DNA of 32,226 bases, taken from Pelomyxa schiedti (Eukaryota; Evosea; Pelobiontida; Pelomyxidae). Within the stretch, counting starts at the first letter, position 1; the number at the start of each line of letters is the position of its first letter. The notes beneath the pieces were generated by a model. That model was not told where the DNA came from. It was given only the letters and a program-made list of their open reading frames with translations, and made no database searches. The stretch lies in the NCBI GenBank assembly GCA_020536535.1, contig JAHLWZ010000239.1:2256-34481 (forward strand). Direction: 5' to 3'. The position numbers and the translations under genes are program-made. Below, one piece after another: positions 9,847-18,031 of this stretch.

Positions 9847-12166
9847 TCACATGTCAAAGTACTGTATTTTCGAGGAGCACATTCCCCCGTCGGGATTTAT
9901 GCACTCTATCAAATGCACCCCGGGGTTGTACATCGCAGGTGCAGTTGTTGTGATTGTGGTGAGGTTGGGTGAGATTGTTGATGGCACGTCCACGCCACCC
10001 ACGCGGACTTTGACGTTGGCGTCGAACCGGAGTCCCACAATTTTAACTTGGGCACCAGCCAGAGGGCAAATTGCAGGCGTGATGATGGCTGTGTGGAGGG
10101 AAACAGTGGGCGTTAGTTCCTTGATTTACAGTTGTTGGATTGTTGTTTTTTTTTTTTTTTGCATTGTGGGTTTTATGATGTTTCATATTTTTTTTCGGAA
10201 TAGCGAGTTGTATGTTGCTTTTTGTGTTTCTTATTTTGTATTTTGTGAGGAGAGAAATTACATATTTCTGGTGGCCTGGAGGTAGCTGTCACTGGTATGC
10301 TGAGGTACTGTAGTATGTCACGTAGTTCTGCCTTGGATCCATCTGGGTTCTTTACAGTAACCACCTTGGGGCCAAGCGGCAGAGGTGGACTGTCGAATGA
10401 CAGCTTGGTGAGTGGCTCCACAACGGTAAATGGAACCACTGCTGAATCGATTGTGAGGGTGAGGTTTGGGTGCAGGTTGCTTCCAGTGAGTGTCATGTGC
10501 ATTCCACCTTCGGGTGGTGACAATACCGGTACAAGTTGTTGAATTGTGGGTTTGCCTGTGGGCATTGGTGTTGGGGGTGGAGGTGGCGTGTGGCTGGGTG
10601 TGACTCTGTGTATTTGCTGCAGTAGGTGCCTTTTTGAGGTATTGCCCAGTGAAGATAGAGTTGAAGCGACTGCGGCAACCGGGTTGGATTCGGATGCGGA
10701 AGTCATTGCTGGGCCCATTTTGGCGTATGTAAGCACACCAGCAAGGGTTCCTTGTGTTCCATCTTGATTACGAACAGTCACATCAACAGTCCCCTCTTTA
10801 GTCTCAGGGGGAACAGTAACATGAATTTCTTGTGCCGAGGTCATTGTATGCTCACACCTTATTAGTGGGTGAGGTGAATTGGTAAAGTGAGCGGAACTAA
10901 CTTTTTTCCAGCTATTAGGACTTCAGCATCAGGTTTGAAATTTGTTCCAGATATTGTTACAGTTGCCCCCTCCAGAGGGACAAAAACCGGATTCAATGAC
11001 TTTATAAAGACTTGAGATGAAGTGGTGGTGGTTGCCACTGCTATGGGAGAGCCAGGTCGTGCAGCTATGTATGGTGTAGATGCGGCTTCTTGAATATTCT
11101 GGGAGGTATCAGAAAATAGCCTAAAGAATGAATACACATACTTTTTCGAGCTGAGAAATACGGGGATATATCGCCTGGAGTTGAAGTGCGATAGTTGTGC
11201 GTATTGCATTTTGTAATTTTTGATTATATGGTTTCTTGAATTTGAAAGCTGATAATTCACGGACCCCCTTGTGAAGTGAGCCATACAGTTGCATAACTCC
11301 GAGTGCAAAGTCTTGGGCTTCCTGAAGCAATTTATTGGCTCAAAACATCTTCAGGAGTAGTCACATCACCTGTAAAGAAAGTGGTCCATCAATCTGTTTG
11401 GTAAGAGCAGCAAGTTTGTCTGTTCTTCTTTGTAGGAGTTCCCAAGAGTAGATAATATTGTCGTACAACTGAACAAAAGGCTGCTTGGGAGCAGACTCGA
11501 TCTTTGAGACCAACTTTTTTTGTCTTCTGTTCGATACTACAGCCTTATGACAAGGCGGGCATATAACAACATCCCCTTAAAGAACATGACTTGTTGAATT
11601 AGATAAAAGCAGTAATACCAGGAGTTACTTTGGGGTTCGTTACATTCAACCGCACTCTTATGCAACAACAATCAGGGCACATTACAGTCTTGCAGTTAGG
11701 GCATTGCACTCTCTTCACAAAAAATCCCTTGAGAGGATTTTTGCTATTTTAGTTTTTGAGATGAAGTTAGTGAGTAGAAATGTGAGAGTGAGGTTAAAAT
11801 GATTTGTGATGTGATTTGTTTTGGCAGTGTGTAATTGACTAATTGGTGGTTGGTTGGTTTACTTGCACACAGGACACAAGTTCAATTGCGCGACGTTGAC
11901 CAAGTCAGCGGATTTGAAAGTGCTTCTACTTTCAGGTGGCAGATTCAGCTCGAATGAAAGCTATTCAAACAAGCCAACAAAACAAGAGACTTTGAGCGAA
12001 CAAACAAACCCAACACAGTGCGCAACAGTAAAAAAAGCGAATTAACAGATAGTACCATGTCGAACATGTTGGCAAGTCTGGCGGTTTCCTTGTCACGCAA
12101 CGGCTTGACAGCCTTACGTTCGTGCACGAACGTAAGAGTGAGATCCCGGCTGTTGGCGCGATTCAT
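9847..12166 (-). CDS. FYVE-like zinc finger protein with three IPT/TIG repeats
   Basis: Eight exons: 12166-12056, 11960-11863, 11743-11619, 11575-11370, 11321-11142, 11098-10902, 10857-10262 and 10088-9847, giving 584 residues with no internal stop. The start is the ATG at 12166 (MNRANSRDLTLTF). Residues from about 67 form a cysteine array: CPVC, 14 residues, CPNC, 4 residues, CPDC, then after about 26 residues CPPCHK. This is the spacing of a FYVE finger, but it lacks the R(R/K)HHCR core that binds PI3P, so lipid binding is uncertain. A helical region follows (YDNIIYSWELLQRRTDKLAA to ISQLEK). The C-terminal half has three IPT/TIG immunoglobulin-like repeats, at VFIKSLNPVFVPLEGATVTI, TIQQLVPVLSPPEGGMHM and EISIITPAICPLAGAQVKIV. 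No signal peptide or membrane segment is evident, so these IPT repeats are probably intracellular. Confidence 0.8.
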
Positions 12167-12317
12167 CCCACGAACTACACCCACGGGGCTTTCCCCGATC
12201 AAAAGGACAAAAGAAACAAAAAAAGGAAAGACTTTTCTCTTGATCATTTTCTCAGGAAACTGCGTCCGAAAGCGAAATTTCTTGCTGGGCATCGACACAC
12301 CACAATACACTGTTTCG
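12167..12317. promoter_or_regulatory. 151-bp divergent intergenic region
   Basis: Separates the start codon of the FYVE-like/IPT gene (-) from that of the Fic gene (+). Both genes must start transcription in or near it, so it is a probable bidirectional promoter. An open frame crosses it on the + strand, but I regard that as chance. No clear TATA box is seen. Confidence 0.45.
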
Positions 12318-13801
12318 ATGGGTAAGCAGCAACACCACACGCATGTTCGTAGACCCAGAGAGAAGCTACCACCTCAACATCAACAGCAACGACGAGGAAA
12401 TTGTGGGTCCTGGTTGCTAGTTGCAGCCGTAACGGTCATTGTTGCTTTTGGAGTAGCGTGGATCGTGCGGCGTCACAGAGATTTCGAAGAAGCCCGAAGG
12501 GCACAACAGATAGAGTTGGAAGAAGCACAAAAAGATGCTCTGCGGATCGTTGACTCCAAATTGCAATTGCTCCATGACAGTTTGTTGCGGCAGGTAATTG
12601 TTTTGCCAATTATGTTACACCCTTAACTTGGGTTTTCTTTCCCCACAGTATTCGGAGGACGTCGTTCGCAAGTTTGAAGAGAACGAGCGATGGAGGGCCG
12701 CAGAATTCGTTCGTTTGTACCGCAAAGCAACTGATGAAGATTTGGCGAGTGGGGGAATTTGGGAGGATTACCAGCTTCCCTTTGATACTTACAGTACTTG
12801 AAATTTCCCCCTGTTTCTCCTACTGACTTATAACAAAAAAGAGAGAAGCTGTTTGGGGCAACACAACCGTGCTTCACAGGAAAATATAAGCAGCTTTGTG
12901 TTAGGGCTAAAAGAGTGGAACCACTTGACTTCCACTGCACGAGAAAAGGCGTTTGAATTGATCCTTGTAAATATGACCCATCACTCCAACGCTATTGAGG
13001 GTAGGGCATTGGTCTCTTTTCATTTCAAAGATAATGTAACCACTTGTTTAGGAAACAAACTTTCACTCAGTGACACTATGCGAGTTATTTCTGGTCTACA
13101 ACCACTGGAGCATGGTGAGCTCTTTTACCTGGTTGTGGCTTTCATATTTCAAATAAACAGTTGACGAAAAGGATGTGGTTGAAACAACAAACCACGTTGA
13201 GGTTGTCAAGTGGCTTCTTGGTTGTGAGGACAAGCAAATTACAGCATCTCTCGTTCAGGATATTCATTACATTCTGTTACGTGGTCTGAATTTATACAAT
13301 GGTTTGGTTCACAAGCTAAATTGTAGAAGACACTCATGACTTCAAAGGTGAATACCGGCCCCACCCAGTTGGAGTTGGTACAGCTCAAGTGCTGTTCTGA
13401 ATAAAGCAGTTCAAACGGTGAACGCCTTGATCTCTGCAACCCTCAGCAAAGCGGGGAAGCTTAGTGAGTCTCAGTATGTGGAAGAGGCTCTTTCTGCAGC
13501 ATGCCATGCACACTACCTATTGGTATATTACCCTCCAACTAACCTTTCATTCACCAAATTTCGCCAGGTGCACATCCACCCGTTCGCTGATGGAAACGGC
13601 CGCATTGCCCGTGTGGTTGACAACCTGCTTCTTCGTATTTTTGGGTTCCCACCTGTGGCCATATTCCCCATTGAAAACCGCATTGGTTACATCAGTGCTA
13701 TGAACAGTGCCATGGAGACACACTACCACGCTCCCTTGTGCCGGCTTCATGCAGAGGTGGCTTGCACAACCCTCCATTCTTTGTTAAGCCAAATACAATA
13801 A
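12318..13801 (+). CDS. membrane-anchored Fic-domain protein (FICD-like nucleotidyltransferase)
   Basis: Eight exons (12318-12593, 12649-12793, 12842-13000, 13052-13114, 13161-13283, 13327-13377, 13407-13522, 13568-13801) join to 388 residues. Near the N-terminus, after a basic stretch, one membrane segment is visible, SWLLVAAVTVIVAFGVAWIV, followed by RRHRD, like a type II signal anchor. The Fic catalytic motif is intact: HPFADGNGRIAR, with the active-site His, the metal-binding Asp and the GNGR anion-binding loop. The inhibitory helix motif (S/T)xxxE(G/N) is also intact, as SNAIEGN at about 12985-13057, so this is a class II (N-terminally self-inhibited) Fic enzyme like animal FICD, which AMPylates and deAMPylates the ER chaperone BiP. 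The TPR repeats of animal FICD are not recognised; a charged helical stretch replaces them. ER location and BiP as target are inference from the anchor and the family. Confidence 0.92.
13378..13406 (+). other. 29-bp intron in the Fic gene
   Basis: Removal of gtacagctcaag...aataaag joins the codon halves so that EYRPHPVGV continues as AVQTVNALISATL in the Fic fold. Without it the frame meets TGA at 13399-13401. It is the shortest intron I reconstructed here and near the lower limit known for spliceosomal introns. Confidence 0.6.
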
Positions 13802-14049
13802 CACTAAGTGCATGAACACAACTGGATTTTTCAGATAGTTGGGGTGAGGGGAAGAAGTCCTTGTGGGATAGAATGATGATTCCAGAATCCACCCACACTG
13901 GCGAGACACGATTCAGTAGTACAACTGGTGCGCACATGACTCGCTTCAGGAACGATCTTTTCGGTTACAGAAAACTCTTCCCATCACCATCATAGCACCC
14001 CGTTTAAGGAAAACGGTTTAACTGACGTTTGTTGACAACACGGAGTACG

Positions 14050-17000
14050 ATGTCGTTTTCCTTCAAGATCGTTTTTGATGGGGCCGCTGGCGTGGGTAAG
14101 GCATGGAAAGAATGATCTTTTGTTTTCACTCCACAAAACTCTCTTTCCACCCCATAATAACGGCTTTTCGTGTGTTGAATAGTCGTGTTTGCAACACTAT
14201 TTTGTCTTTGGAGAACCTTTGGTTGACCCACAAGCTAGAGTCGGGGCTTGCTTTCAAGTCAAAAAGGCCATGACTCCAATGGGTATTAATCACTCTATCT
14301 GTGAAATATGGAGAGTTACTTTTCTTTGTGTCTTGGCAGTTTTTATTTATCGTGTGCTTGGGTTTGGGTTTTTTCTTGTTTGTTCATTTCCTTGTAGGTG
14401 AATTCAAGTTTGAGATATGGGGTAGGTATCAACCTTTTCCCCTTTATCTGCTCATATCCAACCAGATATCCAGTCAAGGGACCGCACTTGGAGACCTCCT
14501 TCTCCAATGATGTATCGACGAGCCGCGATTATAGTTCAGATTTTCGCACTAAATGATCCTGAGACTCTGGAACGTAGTGCTGAGGTAACATCTCTCCCAC
14601 AGATTTCTGAGAGTGTAGTTTTACCTATTTACCAACTTTAGATCTTCTCTGAGTCGTATGGACGGTGTGACATTTGGTCTCAAACTATTTTGGTAGGGAC
14701 AAAGCTTGATCTTATTGAAAAAAACGGTCCAACTCCCAAGGACAAACGTGTTCCATATGACAAAGCCGTGCAAGTACTATTTTTTTGTTGTTCCAGCAAA
14801 CTACTTTAGTTTACTACAGTCAGATGGCTAAAAATATGGGAGCAATTGGTTATGTTGAACTAAGCAGCACCACTGGGAAGAATCACGAATGTTTGTTCAA
14901 TCTTATCGTGGAGGCTGCAAGTATTATTCTTCCGGATCTACCTGCATCCTCCCGCGCACCACCTGCTGCACCCACTCCACCCCCAAAGCCAGGTTTCTCT
15001 ATTATATGTCTGATTTTGCACCAACCGTGCTGTAAATTTGGCAGGCTTCTTCGCATCTCTTTTCTCCTGGGCTTCTTCTCCAAAACCAATTCCAGAGGCG
15101 ACCCCTCCTTCAAATACAAGTAGTGTGACGACAATTAGCACTATTCCCAGTACAAGCTTAGTCACACCGATTACTATCAAACCTATAATTAAGAGTCCAT
15201 CCTGGCAAGTGTTATTGGGGCAGGAGTCTGGACCAGCAGCACATCCAAGGTCTCAAACATAAACATGCCATGCCTCTAACTAAATTACTTTTCTTTACAT
15301 CTAGCCATGGGCATGTTTCCGCAGAGTTCAGAGGCAGTCTATACATTTTTGGGGGAGCAGGGGACACTGATTTTTGTGAAACAATGAGATTTGATCTTAA
15401 ATCAAAAAAATGGCTATCACCACTGCCGTCTCCCACTATTGGGAAATTTGCAGCAATGGCGAAGGATATGTCTCATATATACCTGTTTGGTGGCGATATC
15501 GGCGGAATTCCAACCAACAATCTCTTCCACTTCAATTTTGAGACACGGAAATGGGAAAAACTCTACCCAACAGATGAGAGTCCTGATGCAAACGCCCCAA
15601 GCCCCCGCTATGGAGCCTCAATTATCAAGTACTCTTTCTGCATTATTTTTGATCTAATCTTTACTTCTAGGTATTGTGACACCTTAATAATTTTTGGAGG
15701 CAGTTCTGGCGATGCCTATTTTATGGATGTTAAGCGTTAGTTACCTTTTTGTAGTTGGCACCAGCTCACTCTAGGTCAGGGTTTAATCTAAATACCAAAA
15801 AATGGGAACCTGTTCTCTTAGCAGAAGGCTCGCCTGTCCCTCCTCCTCGTTGTCACCATACAGCATTTAGAATAAGGTGACTTAACTGCTATCGCTGAAT
15901 ACACTAACCTTTAGGGAGTAATCAAGAGGCCATTTTCTATGTATTTGGGGGTTTGTCTGAAGCCAGAGTGAAGCTTTCTGACCTGTGGGAGTTGTGCCCC
16001 ACATCTCCCCCGATATGGAGGCAACACACTATGACAGGGGATATCCCTACCCCTCAACGTGGGCATGTGGGCTGCGTTATTGACAATTCTCTTCTCATGT
16101 TTGGTTCCTCCAATGACAATCCACATTGTGAAATATCACAGTAAGTCTAAGTGGCCACTCTCTTCTTGAAAAACTCCTTTATTTTCAAGGCTTAATTTCG
16201 ATTCCCGAAATTGGACCAGAATATCTCCAACTGGTCAAACACCAAGTGCAAGAGAGGTTTGATCACCATTTATTATACCAGTGACATACTAACACTCCTA
16301 GTTTCATTCTGTAGCTTCTTCCTGTGACAACCAAGTTATTGTCTTCGGTGGTTTGTTACGACAAGTTACTTCGGATCTTCTTGGAGATGCCTTCGTATTG
16401 AACATTCCTACAATGCAGTCACTCTCCCTTCTGGCCTTACCGTTGTCTCCATACTGCTGGATGCATATTTGCTCATTTTTGCCACCAGAATCGATTGCTT
16501 TCTTGGGCATGGTATCTGTTTCATGTGTTCTAGCACTCCCTTTCTCACAAAAGAAAATAAATATTAGTGCTGCAAAGGGTTGTATATATTATGCAATGAT
16601 AACGAGGTATGGCGGCCACTGTTACCACCCGAAGAACAAATAGGGACCAATCTAAAGCAAAAATGTTTGCGTGTCCCTCCAACCTCTCTTACAATGCAAA
16701 AGATGTTGAGTACCATGCCCGAAAACCTCTGTGGCGGAACCCTCAGCCGAAAGTTGTAGATGAAGAATTTCCTAAATCCCACATTAGGTACTATTCCAGC
16801 CCGGGGTGTTTTCTCGGTGATGGGATTGTCCATTTGGCAAACTGCACAACCAAGTGAGCCTCACTACCTGCTTTTATTTGCTGTTTTGTAATTCTATCTG
16901 TTTCTTGGTTGGCAACTAACCTCTTCTTATCTGAAGGTATGTGTCTGATATAGTGCCAGGGGACTTTGTACTCACAGAATCATTGAATGCAAGAGAAGTA

Positions 17001-17406
17001 GCAAGAGTTCTCACAAGGGATGTCAACAAGGACTATAATTTGGTCTTTCTAAATGGCCTGGGGCTCACAACCGGACATCCAGTGCTTGTTAATGGCAAGT
17101 GGATGCACCCAAAGGATATCACGTCACCAACTAGGCTGTTTGTAACGAAACTGTACGATTTTGAACTTGTTGGGGGCACAAAGGTACAGACTCAAATTCT
17201 AGGTTTCGCAAAACTAATTAAAACTAACAAAGGTGCAAGACCACAGTGTGATTATCAATGGATTGGTTGTATGCACCTTGGGCAAAGACTGTGGAATGGA
17301 ACTGAATGAAAGATTCCCTGATTTGAACAACAAGTTCCTGGCTTTCTTTCCTTTTAATGCTGATTTTGTTACAAAGGTATGGCACTGGGTATTGGAATAC
17401 TTTTAA
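14050..17406 (+). CDS. Ras-like GTPase / Kelch / F-box / Hint multidomain protein
   Basis: Seventeen exons join without a stop into 821 residues: 14050-14100, 14183-14282, 14398-14421, 14466-14584, 14642-14773, 14824-14992, 15045-15249, 15305-15628, 15671-15735, 15780-15876, 15919-16140, 16190-16256, 16302-16511, 16568-16664, 16703-16853, 16937-17202, 17240-17406. Residues 1-180 are a Ras/Rab-like domain with P-loop DGAAGVGKSC and TKLD (118-121), but WDIQS replaces WDTAG(Q). A Pro/Ser/Thr linker follows, then Kelch repeats (about 267-565; LYIFGGAGD, IYLFGGDIG, LIIFGGSSG, FYVFGGLSE, VIVFGGLL). Next is an F-box (about 570-615: SPYCWMHICSFLPPESIAFL, CCKGLYILCNDNEVWRPLL), and finally a Hint domain from Cys663 (CFLGDG, VPGDFVL, LTTGHPVLVNGKW, DHSVIINGLVVCTLGKDCG). 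F-boxes recruit substrates to SCF ligases; Hint domains can self-cleave. Neither activity is shown here. Confidence 0.85.
14101..14182 (+). other. GC-AG intron inside the P-loop codons of the GTPase domain
   Basis: The exon ends GGT AAG and the intron starts GCATGG instead of GT, ending in AATAG before TCG TGT TTG. Only this join restores the P-loop GVGK-SC and keeps the following frame (SCLQHYF). The nearby GT donors either lose the essential Gly-Lys or break the frame. Confidence 0.65.
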
Positions 17407-17463
17407 GTACATGAAGGCGTAGAGAGCCTCAGCACCCTAAAACAATTCCAAAATAATGGAGTG

Positions 17464-17910
17464 ATGGCCCATGATTCTTTTCTTGTCGATGGTTCCAAGC
17501 GGAGTTACGAGGGCGTTGTTTTGCATTCCGCTCTAACGAATAGAATTAGATCGAGAGGCAAGTTATTTTCGAAGTTCCGAGAACCACCAATTAAAAGCGC
17601 GCGACTTTTCTCGCGCGGTGGTGCGGTGTTTCGTGGTGATCAACTTGTGGATTCCGGCGCATTAGCTTCGCGGCCATCTAAAGTTCTATTTCTATCCGTA
17701 CCACTAACAGCATCCACGCTTCCCTTTTGTGTAGCGCTTTTTGGCAAGAAAAAGTATTCCTTTCATGAAGGTGGATACACAGCCGTGTCTCTGGCTATCT
17801 TCTTAGAGTCATTCCAAGCACAAGTTAAACAGACACGGTTGTGGAACCACCACCAAGTGAACGAGGCACCTCAACGCTGCTTTCTGCCCATTGAACCTGC
17901 CTGTAACTAA
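17464..17910 (+). CDS. unidentified 148-residue protein
   Basis: A single uninterrupted reading frame from ATG (MAHDSFLVDGSKRSYEG) to TAA at 17908-17910, starting 57 bp after the stop of the GTPase-Kelch-F-box-Hint gene. The protein is basic, with RIRSRGKLFSKFREPP and SARLFSRGGAVFRGDQL, and has a mildly hydrophobic stretch, VLFLSVPLTASTLPFCVAL, that may or may not be a membrane segment. I recognise no domain. A 148-codon intron-free frame is unusual among these intron-rich neighbours, so it may be a small intronless gene, an extended 3' UTR with a chance frame, or a remnant. Transcript data would decide. Confidence 0.35.
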   Translation: MAHDSFLVDGSKRSYEGVVLHSALTNRIRSRGKLFSKFREPPIKSARLFSRGGAVFRGDQLVDSGALASRPSKVLFLSVPLTASTLPFCVALFGKKKYSFHEGGYTAVSLAIFLESFQAQVKQTRLWNHHQVNEAPQRCFLPIEPACN

Positions 17911-18031
17911 ATTGTGGGGCACAGTTTCCTTTCCCCTGCTGTACGTGCCTTGTTTAGTTGTAGGTAGGTACTGTTTGTTTATAAACATATTGTTTGTTTG
18001 TGTAGGGGTTTATGTTTGGTTGTGGGTGGTG

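Noticed and set aside
12018-12317. + strand frame extending the Fic protein upstream of 12318
   Set aside because: The minus strand here carries the first exon of the FYVE-like/IPT gene, with a phase-matched intron (11961-12055). The Fic start at 12318 directly precedes the basic stretch and membrane anchor.
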